Made by a program: the position numbers and the translations under genes
Origin: Roridomyces roridus
Taxonomy: Eukaryota; Basidiomycota; Agaricomycetes; Agaricales; Mycenaceae
Direction: 5' to 3'
Length of the DNA stretch: 64,000 nucleotides
Assembly: GCA_029378245.1 (NCBI GenBank)
Contig: JARKIF010000002.1
Location: 186,001 to 250,000 of the forward strand
Notes under the pieces: model-generated
The model's database searches: none
What the model saw: the letters and a program-made list of their open reading frames with translations, nothing else
Told to the model about the DNA's origin: nothing
Shown here: in pieces, positions 42,899 through 54,685 of the stretch
Layout of the letters: every line of letters starts with the position of its first letter
Numbering within the stretch: position 1 is the stretch's first letter

Positions 42899-45800
42899 AT
42901 GTCTCCTCCGCCCCCGCCTCCCCCGCCTCCCCCGCCACCACTCTGCCTGCCCTGGAGCTCTAACAAACCCAAGCGACTATCTCGCACAGTCTCGGATGAC
43001 CTCTCCCGCTCGTCCGTCTCGTACGACTCACGACTTATCCGTGGAGACTCGTACGGCTCGAGGCCGGGCAACGAGAAGCTCGCGCGGTATGCCTCCAATT
43101 CGTCCTCGTCCACCCTCAATTCGGTACCCGACAATGTCACATTCAAGACGGATTCGGAGGATTACTACGGCTCGGTGCGTGATGCCGAGGCGCCCGAGTG
43201 GGAGATGGGGAAGAAGGGACCGAGGCTGGTCAGGGCCAACACGATGCTGGGGAGCAAGGGCAAGAAGGAGGTGAAAGAAAAGGAGTTGAAGGAGAAGGGC
43301 GGTTGGGGGTATGGGTGGGGAATTGGGAAGAAGAAGGATTTGGCGAGGGTGCTGGAGGAGGATGATGCGCCTCCACCGCCACCACCACCGCCCATGGTCG
43401 AGAAACCTGGGTCGCGTGGGGGATTCCCGTTGTATGACCCGCCGGTCGGGCCAATTCGCACCAACACGCAATCGACGAATGCGAGTCGTGCTACGAAGGA
43501 GAGCCGTGCGACGCAGGAGAGTGGGCAGAGTCGAGGCACCCATCAGAGCCGTGGCTCGTACGAGAGCGGTGGGACGTATCAGAGTCGGGACAGGGATATG
43601 GGGACTATGCCACCACCACAAAACTTCCCACCCCCGCCGCCTGCCAGTCCTCCCAGAGGCATCCTGCGCGACACCCGGATGACTGACAGTCCCGTTCCCA
43701 GTCCGGCGAGGCAGGACAGCCGGGGTTCACGGGGATCGAAGGAATCGGGGCAGAGTAAATTCTCTGATGGGACCAAGATCTCGTCGCAGAGTCGTACTAG
43801 CCAGCGGAGTACGGGCGGGCGTGCATCGGCGGGATCGGGCACGCGTGGGCGTGGCACGCCTTTGGTCCGGAATGACTCGAACAGTACGCTCGTTGGGTCG
43901 GCGTTGGAGAGAAAGATCCAGGACGCGAATGAGCCGAGCATTGAGAGGGCCGATACTGGCCCTAGGCTCGACGCGCTGAGGGACTTGATGAGGAAGGATG
44001 AGCTGGACTATTAGTGCGTCTTTCACCCTTTGATTCTTCGTTTCTTTGACCTTTGGGTAGTATCGTTCCCAGTGAGGATGCTCATCAGTCCGAGTACGTC
44101 TCCGCCAGCGACAAGCGGCGGGAGTACATGTCTGGGTAGGCTTTCTACATATGTCTTTTCACTGCGTCTAACTGCTTTCAGATTTTCCGGCTCATCGGGG
44201 CAAGCCATCGTGGCGCGGGACTCTGCGTACCTCATCACAGACTCTCGGTACTGGCTCCAGGCCGAGGAGCAAATGGATCCCAATTGGCAGCTGGTAAGGG
44301 CTGGCCAACCGAACGGGCCCAAGGACTGGATCGAATGGCTCGTGGTACGTCTATTCTCCTTCTCCTCCTGCTTGAATTGACTTAACTCTCTCAGGACCGA
44401 GCCCATGGCTCCCGGATCGGCATCGACGCGCGGATGATTTCTCATGAAAAAGCGACGCTGCTCAACGGCAAGCTCGCCAGCCTCGACTCAAAACTGATCT
44501 ACCCGCCTCAGAATCTCGTTGATCTGGCGTGGAAGGACAAGGCGCCCAAGTCGAAAGAGCCTGTGTACAGGCAGCCTATAGAATTCACGGGTATGTCTTT
44601 GTTATCGATTGTACTCCCCACTCACTCTTCTCAGGCGAGGAAGCTGCTTCCAAGCTCCACAAATTGCGGAGCTGGATTGCTGCGCAACCACCCTCGGTTC
44701 CTGCGTACTCCAAGACTCCGCCGACGGAAGCCCAGATGCATGTGGCGACACTCATCACCTCGCTCTCCTCCATAGGTTCGTTAATTTAGCTGTATGAATG
44801 TTCCCAGCCGCTGATCGACTTGCTCCAGCGTACCTCCTGAACCTCCGGGGCTCGGACATTCCCTTCAATCCGCTATTCCAAGCCTACTTTTTCGTATCGC
44901 TCAACTCGGCGGTGTTATTCCTCGATGCTTCCAAGGTAAACGAGGACATTGGGGGGTACCTCCAGTCTCTGGGTGTGGAGCGAAGAGACTATGTCGATCT
45001 GTGGCAGTTTCTCCGAAGGAGAGAGTGGGGTCAGGGCAAGGTGAGAACTCATTCCTGGTTGCGTGCACGAGGAGGACTGACTGACGACGCGCGGTGTATC
45101 TAGATCCTCATCACGCCACAAACCTCGTTTGCGATTTCGCTCATGCTTACGCATTTCCGGTACACGGTCGCGCCGTCGTACGTCGAGGAAATGATGGCGT
45201 TCAAGAATCATACCGAGATTGACGGTATGCGACGTGCGTACCTGCGGGATGGTGCTTCATTTGTGCGTTTCCTCCTTCCTCCCTCCCTCATTTCCCTTTT
45301 AATTTAATCTAATTTTCCACCTACAGGTACGATTCCTCGCGTGGCTCGAGGGCAAGTTGAGCGAGGGCTACGAGATCACCGAGTACGAGGCTGCGCAGCG
45401 CCTGACCGAGTTCCGGCGCAAGTCAAAGAACTTTATGGGTCTTGCGTATGAGAATATTTCGGCGAGTGGGCCGAATGCTGCGTTGCCGCATTATTCGCCC
45501 CGGAGGTCGACCGCGAGGATGATTGATCGCAAGACGCCGTACCTCAAGTGCGTTTCCTTCTTTCTTTCTTTCTTGTATATCTGGAGCTTTTGGCTGATGA
45601 CGTGTAGTGACTCGGGCGGGCAGTACCGTGATGGGACGTGTGATACGACGCGGACTGTGCATTTTGGTGTACCGTCGGACGATCAGTGTGATGCGTTTAC
45701 GAGGGTGCTGCAGGGGCATGTGCGTATCCCTCTCTCTCCGCCATGTCATGTCAGGCTGGCGCTAACGAGGCTCTAGATCGCTATCGACAGCGCCGTATTT

Positions 45801-46478
45801 CCTGAGGGTACGTCGGGCCACCAGTTGGATGTATTGGCTCGCAAGGCGCTGTGGAGGGATGGACTGAATTACGGGGTACGTCTTTCTCTTTCCTTTTTTG
45901 GATATGCGTTCTCATGGAGCGTCGTCTTAGCACGGGACTGGGCACGGATTCGGCTCGTTCTTGACTGTGCATGAGGGACCGCAGGGTTTCTCGAGCTCCG
46001 TGCCGCTCATGCCTGGGCATGTCATCACCAACGAGCCTGGTTTCTGTGAGTCGTCCACTTCCGGTCTGTGAAGGCGGGTGCTGAATTGGACTGTGTCTAG
46101 ACCTTGAAGGCCAATGGGGTATGCGTATCGAATCTGCGCTTGCTGTGCGTCGTATCAAGGTGTGTCTTCCTCTCCCTCTCCTTTGCTGGATATAGCAGGC
46201 TGATTGGACTCCCGTAGACCCGCGGTGAATTCAACGGCCCCATCTGGCTCGCATTCGAGCGCCTCACCTGCGTCCCCATCCAAACGCGGATGGTCAAAGA
46301 TACGATGCTGACCAAGGAGGAGAAGCAGTGGCTTAAAGAGCATAATCAGCGCTGCCTAACGCTGCTTACGCCGTTTTTGAAGGACGATAAGAGGGCGATG
46401 AAGTGGTTGAAGAGGGAGGCGGACAGGGGGATTGGGATTGCTATGGGTCCTGGAGGGATGCATGTTGATTGGAGTTGA
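42899..46478 (+). CDS. Xaa-Pro aminopeptidase (M24B) with long Pro/Ser-rich N-terminal extension
   Basis: Thirteen exons (first 42899-44013, last 46218-46478) give 975 residues. The catalytic protein starts near residue 355 ([30 protein letters not shown] as split by intron 1) and follows the XPNPEP1/AMPP plan. It has two creatinase N-domains and then the pita-bread domain with metal ligands Asp762 and Asp773 ([16 protein letters not shown]), His836 (HGTGHGFG), Glu866 (TNEPGFY) and Glu880 (MRIESAL). It removes N-terminal residues preceding proline in the cytosol. The first 350 residues are unusual: a poly-proline start, Ser/Arg-rich repeats ([16 protein letters not shown]) and two further proline runs, resembling WASP/verprolin linkers. 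Exon 1 joins in frame, so this looks like a true fusion. Confidence 0.9.
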
Positions 46479-46570
46479 GTGGGTGGGTACGGCTGGTCTG
46501 CGCTCCCTTCCCTCCCTTGCCTCCTTCCCGCTATTATATATGTCTCGCTTTTCTGATTAACTTAGATGCA

Positions 46571-46620
46571 GCCGCCGTCGTTAGGACGGCGGCTCTTACG
46601 ATACGATACGATACGATACC
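46571..46620 (+). repeat. GC-rich hairpin followed by ATACG repeats in the 3' flank
   Basis: GCCGCCGTC (46571-46579) and GACGGCGGC (46585-46593) form a 9-bp stem with a 5-base loop. Four or so ATACG units follow directly. The position, about 100 bp after the aminopeptidase stop codon, suits a 3' UTR structure, but the role is unknown. Confidence 0.45.
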
Positions 46621-46835
46621 TACATATATGGAGAGCTTTCTCCTCTTTTTCGTTTTTTTGCTACTTCGTACTCTTATTACCTTGGGTTTCTCTTCGTATA
46701 TTTTGTTCCATCTTCTTTCTTACGTTTTTTTGGTGTATGTACTTTTGTACCAAATGGAATTTGTGTGGACTTGCGATCAAATGGGCTTGTTTTCGACCGC
46801 CACCTGGACTGCGATCCAATTCTAGCCAAATCCTT

Positions 46836-48205
46836 CTACGAATAATAATCCTCATTCCCAGGTGCCCTCCGCTCCCAAATAAGATGACACCGACACTCGT
46901 ACCACCGCTTCACCTCGGGATCGCTCTCGTCTTCTCCCAGCTCTACGAATTGAAACTTGGGCTCCTCGCCTGGTGCAGCTGGGTCGTAGAACGTCACGTA
47001 TGAGTGCTACATACCGCCAGTCAGTCAGTCACATCTGAGAGGACTCGGTAGGCAAACGCACCAATCCAATGGCGAGGTGAATCCCATTCGTACTAGGCGT
47101 AAACTCAAGCCGCTCGCTCCGCCCCTCAATCATATTGACGATATTCTCCGTCAAGATGGAGGCTTGCACGTATCCTGGAGCGGCTGCTTTATTCGCCCCC
47201 GTGGCTGCTACATCACCCAATGCGAATACACGCGGGAAGGCCGGGTCTGCGAGTTGGAGGGTTGGTGTGACGCGGATGTATCCTTGGGAGTCGATGGAGG
47301 TTGGAGAGAGTGTGAGGAGGGGCGAGCTGAGAGGGATGGAGCCCATGCAGCAGACTGCTACGTCCGCGGGGAGGTGCGTGCCGTCTGCGAGCTCGACGGT
47401 GTAGGATGGTCCGGATGTGGGGAATCCGGCGGGTGGGATTTTGACGCGCTGGCCCAGGACAAGCTTCAAGCCTATCTTGGCCGCGCGTTGGCTGACGATT
47501 TCGTGCAGCTTAGGGTGGAAGCGGTTGAGGAGCTGGGTTCGGGAGTGGACGAGCGTCACGTTCTTGGAGGGGTAGAACTCCTTGGTGTCGAACGCCAGCT
47601 CTGCACCAGGTCAAAATTCGTGCAGAGACGACGCAAGATACGAAGACGCACGAATTCCATACGCGCCGCCTCCTATGATGACGATATCCTCCGACTCCTT
47701 TATCCGGTTTTGCAGCTCATTCACTTGCTCGACGCTCCCCACCTTGGTCGTCGTCTCCAGAGGCGGCTTGCCCGTCCCGGTCGCCATGATGAGATACTCG
47801 TAGGGTATCTCCTCCCCACTCGCCAACACCACGCGGTCTGGGTGCACCTCGGTCACGATACCCTGGAGGATTGAAGTCGAATGCCTCGGTGTCTCGTGGA
47901 ACGCGTCGGTAAATGGCACGAAAGCCTTGTGCTCGAACCCGGGTACACAGCTAATCCGCGGAAACGCAAAGATGTGCTGGATTGAAGTGAATCCGGTGTT
48001 CTTATACGGAATGGGAAAGAGAGCCGACCTGCATGTGCGAGTTCTTTTCTATCATGATTGTATGGTGCGTCTTGTGTACTCTTGGTGCGAGGGCATCTAT
48101 AACGTAGGTTGCTGAAAGCCGGTTAGACTCCGGTCCGGTGCATGGGTCTTGGAACGCACAGCAGTAGCTTCCACCGACGACGACGATGTTTTTGAGGATG
48201 GCCAT
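46836..48205 (-). CDS. AIF2/AMID-type FAD-dependent NAD(P)H oxidoreductase
   Basis: Five exons (48160-48205, 48029-48111, 47652-47976, 47062-47600, 46836-47006) give 387 residues. The N-terminal FAD site is ILKNIVVVGGSY. MIEKNSHMQHIFAFPR and the ATGTGKPP segment follow, then the NAD(P)H-binding DIVIIGGGAYG, then the FAD-binding RVFALGDVAATG. This is the plan of AMID/FSP1-like quinone or NAD(P)H oxidoreductases, related to NDH-2. It has no mitochondrial presequence, so it is probably cytosolic or membrane-associated. It is convergent with the aminopeptidase gene, 357 bp apart. Confidence 0.88.
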
Positions 48206-48505
48206 GAGGGAATCTGATAATGGGCATCTAATCTGATTCATATATACAGGCAATCGCTTATTTATTTTTTCCCCTTGCGAGGCATCGGACTCGCTTGGCT
48301 TTCAAGCGACGGCTAGATCTTTTCCGTCAACGGCGTGCGCCTGCGCTTGCTCCAAGCATTCAGACTCCAGTTGGACTCCAGTTGATCAACCAATATACAC
48401 AACTGGACAGGTGCGCGTTCCAACGACTAGAACATAATCAAATTCGTTTTGGGTCCTTTCAATCACAACGGCCTGCTTGTCGTGCGATCCGTCTCAATTG
48501 CCCAA
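48206..48505. other. Spacer at the inner edge of the right arm
   Basis: No gene is seen. The right-arm homology begins close to 48535. Confidence 0.35.
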
Positions 48506-50122
48506 TTAATATTTTGGCTGACGCGCCGGCCCGGGGTCATCAGGTAAGCCCCTCCAAGGGGAATTGATGTAATTATCGGGAGTATAATATTTGAATGAGA
48601 CTTCAAGGCCAGCTTGCATGAGCAGACCGAGGTCAGGAAGGACGTCTCGCAGCATTGCGCGCCGGAAATCGACCGTAATTTGTTTCAACGGAGCGCCCCC
48701 GGCTGCCCTGGTAGTCAGAAAATTGACAATGGCGTCGTCGGAAACATGGTAACCGTTTGGAATGTAGATGCTACGTAGATCGGGGAATAGGATGGGAGAG
48801 TGCTCGGATGGAGCCAGTGCCAGAAGAACCCAATTGGTAATGTCAGGGTCATGGGGGATGCGGAGGGTCCGCAAGGTGGAGGGCAGCATAGGGAGAGCGT
48901 CAATGAAGAATTCTGATGATGCATTGAGGGTAGGACAGTCCATAGCGAACTCCTCTAGCTGTGTCATCTGTGAGAAGAACCGTCCCGCATGCGTGGCGGT
49001 TCCAAGGTCCACGTTTGCTTCGGCACCAATCCAGCCACCAAGATGGAATTTGAGGAGACTGGGTAGCGAGAGGCTAAAGAGGAGCGAATGGAAATGTGAC
49101 GGGGCATCATCTCGGGAGGTGACTTGGAGGGTGTGAAGGAGAGGGAGTTCAATAGGGCAAGTTTCGTCTCTCGGGTCATCATCTGTGGCTTTGACGGCCA
49201 GTCTACAGCTCCGAAGAGCAGAGCACCTCGACAATATTGCGAGAATCGCGAGGGCTGTCAGTTCTGGGGACGGCGTCCCCACGGATTCGCCCCCGATCAT
49301 CGAGAGATCTGTGAGCTGTCCCCATGCTAGGGAAGACAACTGTGTATGTTCCAAAATAGTCGCGGGGACTGACAAGCTGGATACACGTCCTCCCCGAAGG
49401 AAGATGAGACGATTGCCGATGGGAGAGAGGAAATACTGGTAAGGAGAATGGCTCAAGTGAATATTCTTGAGCATGGGAACATCGGATTCGTTGAGGCAGC
49501 AAAGGGCCTCGAGTTGGGAGGTGGGGGCGAAGAAGGCAAAGTCCTTCCACCGGCCTGCCAGCGCAATGAGTTCGCGCAGGAAGAGAGGGGTGCTGTCGAC
49601 ATTGGCATCGTTGTCACTGGGCAGAGGACGCAGTTCCGCAGTGCCGTTGTAAGAAAGAGAGAGCGGGTGGCTCCCGGAGCGCACGAGCCATGTCTTCATC
49701 GCCTCCGGCCGCAGCGGCCGTAGCAAAGGGCGGGCGGGTTCGACGACGTGAAGACTGGCCCACAATCGAGGGGTAGAATACGCAATAGCTCTCCACGCGC
49801 TGCATATGCGACCCAGGAGAATAGGCGCCTCTTTGGCGCTCATGACGCAGTTTCGGTGAGTCGGGAGGCATGCCACGAAGATCTCCTGGACGATATCGAA
49901 TGGCAGCCGTCTGACGGAAGAAATGAGGGCCTTGTGGGCGTCGATGTACGCTGCGAGGTGGACGCGCTGCTCGGTCAATTTGTTCAGAGATTTCTGAAGC
50001 TCCGCGATTTCGTCATCGATTTTGCTCAGTTTATCGAGGGGCTCGACGAGGAGGCCTTGTATGTGAAGGACCTCATAGTCCGTGGGGCAATAGTTTGTCC
50101 CGAGTTTCTCGGAGAACGACAT
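48506..50122 (-). CDS. F-box protein B' (family II), right arm
   Basis: A single frame of 538 residues starts MSFSEKLGTNYCPTD. It is nearly the same protein as F-box B at 32595-34208, with the same coiled coil, F-box (RLPFDIVQEIF, ICSAWRAIAYSTPRLWASL) and leucine-rich body. Differences cluster in the C-terminal third. The last residues (DDPGPARQPKY) come from non-homologous DNA beyond the duplication breakpoint. It appears intact. Confidence 0.88.
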   Translation of the reverse strand: MSFSEKLGTNYCPTDYEVLHIQGLLVEPLDKLSKIDDEIAELQKSLNKLTEQRVHLAAYIDAHKALISSVRRLPFDIVQEIFVACLPTHRNCVMSAKEAPILLGRICSAWRAIAYSTPRLWASLHVVEPARPLLRPLRPEAMKTWLVRSGSHPLSLSYNGTAELRPLPSDNDANVDSTPLFLRELIALAGRWKDFAFFAPTSQLEALCCLNESDVPMLKNIHLSHSPYQYFLSPIGNRLIFLRGGRVSSLSVPATILEHTQLSSLAWGQLTDLSMIGGESVGTPSPELTALAILAILSRCSALRSCRLAVKATDDDPRDETCPIELPLLHTLQVTSRDDAPSHFHSLLFSLSLPSLLKFHLGGWIGAEANVDLGTATHAGRFFSQMTQLEEFAMDCPTLNASSEFFIDALPMLPSTLRTLRIPHDPDITNWVLLALAPSEHSPILFPDLRSIYIPNGYHVSDDAIVNFLTTRAAGGAPLKQITVDFRRAMLRDVLPDLGLLMQAGLEVSFKYYTPDNYINSPWRGLPDDPGPARQPKY

Positions 50123-50329
50123 GAAGACGGAGCAAGACAAGGTTTGTTGATGGCACCTTGTTCTCTTCCATCACCTTGTATTCACGACCTTGTTCAGCCT
50201 TTGTTCTATCGCTCGAACGACCTTGTTCTATCGCTGGATGATGCCCTTGATTCAATTTAGGATGTCTGGGACTTCCCACGTCGACATTCCGTATCTTGTC
50301 CGTCCCCGCATCTCTCTTTCTGCAGCCGT
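50123..50329. promoter_or_regulatory. Shared divergent promoter, B' / A'
   Basis: This is the mirror copy of 32411-32594, with the same start-codon arrangement. CCTTGTTCTATCGCT-like words are repeated here. Confidence 0.4.
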
Positions 50330-51872
50330 ATGCTCGACACACAGGTATGGGATGCTATTTTTCGCGCTGGCTCAGGTGCTCACGTATCCTCGTAGGTAGA
50401 GCTATGCGCTCTTCCCGTAAAATTGTGGAATGCAGGGCGTCACTTGATTTTCGGCACAAATCCTTGCCCCATCTCAAAGCTCTCTCCAGAAGTCCTTGGG
50501 GAGATTTTCTTGTGGTGCCTACCCACCGACGGGTTCCAGTCGACGCTCGATCCACCGCGCCTTTCTCTGGAGCCGTTGACGCTCTCTCATGTGAGCAGTC
50601 GATGGCGTACGGTCTCTTTATCCACTCCCTCCCTCTGGTCGACCATTTGGGTCGATCGGCCTCAAGACGCGCATATTTCCATGGTCGAGCTGTGGCTTGA
50701 GCGGTCACGCGCTTATCCGCTGACCCTGTACCTCCGCCAAACGGTACCCCTCGTCGCCGGCCAGCAATCCTTCGCACATCCTTTCGAGTTTGATCTCACG
50801 GAGGAGATTCTCATTATGCTCGCCATGCACCTCGACCGCTGGAAGCGCGTCACGTTCCTCCTCTACCATGGGACACAGATGGGACTATTGGATATTCCGC
50901 AGTCGGCAGACGCTGCGCCGCTGCTGGAGCACGTCCAGCTCAGCGTCAAGCAGTGGGCTGCTCGTGACGGCGAGGAGATGGAGCGCATCCTGTACTCCTT
51001 CCCGTCCGTCAAGTCCGTGGTGATCCACCCCTACATGTCGCAGAACTTTGTCCGATGGGAGAATCTCACAGGTGCTCGACGCGAAGCAGCTTCCTTGCAC
51101 GATAAACAACTACCTTCACGTCCTCAGACACTGTTCCGTTCTTCAGCAGGCCGACATCAGATGCACGTACGACGGCGATACCAGATACGTGCCGCCACCG
51201 CCTCATGGGCGCCTCCGCCTCTCTCGCCTCTCGTCCTTCACTGTCCACGCAGACAGAGTCGACCTTCGACCACTTTTCGACAATCTCATCCTCACATCCC
51301 TCGAAGGCCTCGTCCTGCGGTACTTCAATGCCCCACGCCGCTCTGATGATCACCAAGCGCTCGCACGCCTTCTCACCTACTCTGCCTGTGTTCTCAGGCG
51401 CTTCAGCCTACGCGATGCCGCCCAGACCCCGAACGACGACCACATCCTGGGCTTCCTCGCGCTACCGCAGATGGCAGGGCTCAACGAGCTCTACCTGCAA
51501 GCAGCCCTCAGCGACAAGATCATCAGCTTCCTCACGTTCCCGGACGTAGAAGACGAACCTGCACTGCGCCCGTTGGCCAACCTGCATACAATATCACTCT
51601 TGGACCTCCAAGGCGAGCATCTGGAGGACCTCGTGCTGTATCGTATGGTCGTCTCACGTCTTACTCCCGTATCCACGAGGGTCCTGCGTGCCGCATTCTT
51701 CTCTCTCCGCTTGAAGGGACACATGGGTTCGGCAGTTCTTCCGTGGCTGGTGGAGCGTTGCCGCGGGAGGATTGATTTGCGAATCTACCTCGCGCAGTGT
51801 GAGGATCCGGCGGCCAAGGTGGGGTGGTATACGAGTGCCCCGATTCCGGGTGGGTACCTTACCGATGGATGA
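50330..51872 (+). pseudogene. F-box gene A' (family III), right arm, frameshifted
   Basis: Exon 1 (50330-50344, MLDTQ), a 51-bp intron and exon 2 from 50396 repeat F-box A. The frame is intact through NFVRWENLT. One extra base near 51070 (ctcacaggtgctc against ctcacggtgctc in A) shifts it, giving an early stop at 51346. The original frame continues openly (LDAKQLPCTINNYLHVLRHC onward) to the paralogous stop at 51872. It is a recent one-base pseudogene, or a sequencing error if A' is in fact expressed. Confidence 0.8.
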
Positions 51873-52058
51873 CGAGCCAAGGTCTCCTTCCCTGCTGTCC
51901 ATATGCTATCCTTACTTGATGTTTTCGCTACTCCATGACGGGTTCTTGCTATTGTCCATGTGCTATCCTTACTTGATATGTCGCTGCCTTCCAAGAATGA
52001 ATGTATTTTTTTACAACTGAGTCTAGCCAGCGAGGACACAAGACAAAAGAGACATTTT

Positions 52059-52983
52059 TCAAGGAAGCGGCGCCCTCGCTGCGTTCTGTTCTCTGAGCAG
52101 CACCTTTTCGACATTCGACCCGAGCGCAGCACGATCTCCGAGATTCATGAACGGGACTTTGCAAGAGTATCCGACCTCTGCGATAGAATGAGCTTTAATG
52201 TGGCGTTGGAGACGTGGCGCAGCGTACTTAGATTGGTGTACTCTGCGGGAAGCACTTCGGTTCGGGCGGGAAGTTTGGATAGGTCGAGGGGGTATGCGGG
52301 GCCGAGCCATGCAGCGCGTTCTTCGTAGTCCCTATGGCGTTTCAAGTTGGTGATGAAAGAGTAGTAGAGTCAATGCAACACACATTCTCTGTTGCAAGCA
52401 GCGTTCGAATACAAGAAGAAGGGGATAGTGGGTGGGCTCACCGTATCGCGCGTCAAAGGATGGACCAAGATACTTCAGAAAAAAGGAAGAATGAGAAACA
52501 CGGAGTGGCTTCTTTCACAATCGCACCTGAGTGGGCCCCGATTTTGAGAAAGGTAGGAGAATACAGACGAAAAAGTCTCCGCCGGGACCCAGATTTCATA
52601 CGATCCCACTGGATGAGGACCCACCGGATCGGTGTTGACCTGGCGAAGTAAAGCGATGAGAGACAGCTGGAGTTGAGCGCAAGCCTTGAACCTTGAACGA
52701 TGGAACAGCTATGAAAGCACCGTCGCGTCTCAATCTAAGCACCGCATCCCGAAGCTCAAGCGCTGCGTGTTGCTCTTCGGCGTTGCCTTGGTGGAAGTAG
52801 ATGTCTGGCGTCGCAACGCGTGGTCAAAAGAGAGGCCCAGACAGTTGAAGGCGGTTTAACGTACGGAAATGCCACTCTCTGCGCGCGTAGCCAAGTCAGC
52901 GAAAGGCCTGAAAAAGACGTACTAGCTAACTTGATCTCGGATTCAAGCACCGTCTTCAAATCGGTGGGGAGTTTGGAAGACAT
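52059..52983 (-). CDS. dodA: DOPA 4,5-dioxygenase family protein, copy 2
   Basis: Eight exons mirror copy 1: 52931-52983, 52865-52878, 52692-52804, 52527-52639, 52442-52472, 52384-52388, 52228-52331, 52059-52177. Together they encode 183 residues. All exon lengths equal those of copy 1, including the 14-bp and 5-bp micro-exons. The family signature (EWHFHIYFHQ, GPHPVGSYEIWV, SILVHPLTRD) is conserved. It differs from copy 1 by a few substitutions and has no inactivating change. It is divergent from L2 at 53132 with 148 bp between start codons. Confidence 0.87.
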
Positions 52984-53131
52984 GCTGGACGTTTGTGTCA
53001 AAGATTGGTCAAAGATTGGTCCGATCAGACGGAGTTCGAAATCCCTTTGTCTTCCACCACCACACTCCCACTGACTCGGAGACAATTCGGAGAACCCTCT
53101 CTTTCTCTGCGCGCTCACAAGCTCAGATTCA
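52984..53131. promoter_or_regulatory. Shared divergent promoter, DODA 2 / L2
   Basis: 148 bp lie between start codons. The AAAGATTGGTCAAAGATTGG segment and its flanks are shared with the left-arm copy at 29594-29728. Confidence 0.5.
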
Positions 53132-54446
53132 ATGAAGGTAGGTATCCCGAGGCACGTCTCAACGCCCCTGACACTCCACGTCTTAGCGCGCGCCTCGCAA
53201 ACCGAAGCGGGGGCAGCTTGCCCTTCCTCCCGAGATTTGCGCTCTCATATGCGAGGAAATTGGGATGGCACGGAAACGCGACCTCCTCGCGATTTGCAGA
53301 GTCTCGCCCCTCTTCCGGGACCAAGTCCAGCGCTTGCTGTATCGCGTCATCGACCTCTCGGAAAGCAGTCCAAGGCGATTGGAGTCTTGGTGCACCGCTG
53401 TATCGCGCCGCCCCCAACTCGCGGAAAGTATTCACACTCTCATACTAGAGCTCGATCCCGGTATCGCTCTGTCTTCCAACATGGCGAAGCTCGCGCGCGC
53501 CCTTGCCAAATGTGTCAACCTTAAAGAACTCACGGTTCGCGATAGCACCTCGGGACGGCGTCCCTATTACCTATCGCAGCATCCATGCATCCAAGGATGG
53601 GTCCTCAATACCTGCAAATTCCGTCTCACTAAATTCGACAACTTTTTTTTCAGCAACTCGATGCTGTCCCAATTCTGGAATGTCCAGTGTGACCTTCGCG
53701 TCCTGTCAACGGGCCATCTGGGGGACAGCTTTCCATTCGACGCCGAACAGCTGCCAAACTTGATTGGTTTGGAAGTGCGGGACATGAGAGCCCTCCCAGC
53801 GGCAAGGCCTCTTGAACGCATCGAGCTGCACACATATCCATTGCCCACGCTCGATCATCTAGTACCCGCCCTTATCCCTTACTCTCCTACGTTGGACACC
53901 CTGGACCTGCTCCATCATCTGACCGAATGGGATGCCGCTCAAACCTTGAGCATCTTTTCCCATGTTGCGCTCGCCGTTCCGGATTTGCTGCATTTCGGAT
54001 TCCCCGAACGCCTGAACGAGGCATTCAACGTAAGTCCCCGTGTAATATATCGTCATCCTGTTCAACGCGCGCAGTATCTTCGAGAGGCTGAATCCCCAGC
54101 CGACATCCCCTTCGGTGCCCTCTCCAAATTTACACGTCTCGAAACCTTTTTCTACTACTCGCACAACACCGTTGAATTCCTCGACCACAGCACCGGGGAA
54201 CTCTATGACCTCGGCATTCCCGTGGACATAGAGGCGTTTGGTCGTGTGGCAATGGACGCTTGCCCCACACTGCGTCGCGTCGTTGTTGCCTACGACCTTC
54301 ACAAGCCGGCGTCGAAACGAGTACCGAAGCCGAAGGATCCCGACGTGGTGTGCACCCTCACGCGCGGTGTTGCTGGAGCGGATACTCACGTCGAACATGG
54401 GACACGGTTTGATTTGAAAAAGACATCGATGTTCTGGCGTCCGTGA
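53132..54446 (+). CDS. F-box-like protein L2 (family IV), right arm
   Basis: Exons 53132-53137 (ATG AAG only), 53187-54029 and 54075-54446 encode 406 residues. The F-box-like region is LPPEICALICEEIG followed by LLAICRVSPLFRDQVQRLLYRVIDL. The leucine-rich body is co-linear with L1, and the tail is VEHGTRFDLKKTSMF. The second intron is 45 bp and in frame without stops, so a read-through form is also possible. L2 occupies the mirror position of L1 but differs from it more than the other arm genes do. Confidence 0.8.
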
Positions 54447-54685
54447 GGGTGTTTTCGTCCTCAGTTTCGTCTCGGTTTTTCTCCTGGCATAACTGTACTT
54501 GTAGATTAGATAATGAATCGTATGATACACTACTTGACAGACACCAATCCCACCCGCAGAAGCCTCTCCGGTATTTCATTTTCAGTTCGGGAAGACCGTT
54601 AAGCAAGTTGATTGGTCCGATAAGAATTTGAAATTCCCTTTCTCTTTGCCATCACGAAAATCCCCTTATCCAGACTCGTCAGCGA

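Larger units (their letters stand above)
48530..54446 (-). repeat. Right arm of a large inverted segmental duplication
   Basis: It is the mirror copy of 28306-34180: B' (-), A' pseudogene (+), DODA 2 (-), L2 (+). The arms are separated by about 14.3 kb of single-copy DNA carrying the G-alpha, aminopeptidase and AMID-type genes. Confidence 0.85.

Noticed and set aside
47077..47874. 265-codon plus-strand frame
   Set aside because: It lies antisense to exons 3-4 of the AMID-type gene, is rich in Arg/Gly/Val in a shadow-like way, and has no domain.
53187..53280. Start of L2 at the ATG in GMARKRDLL
   Set aside because: That would remove the LPPEI half of the F-box-like region. The upstream ATG AAG exon is conserved in three paralogues.
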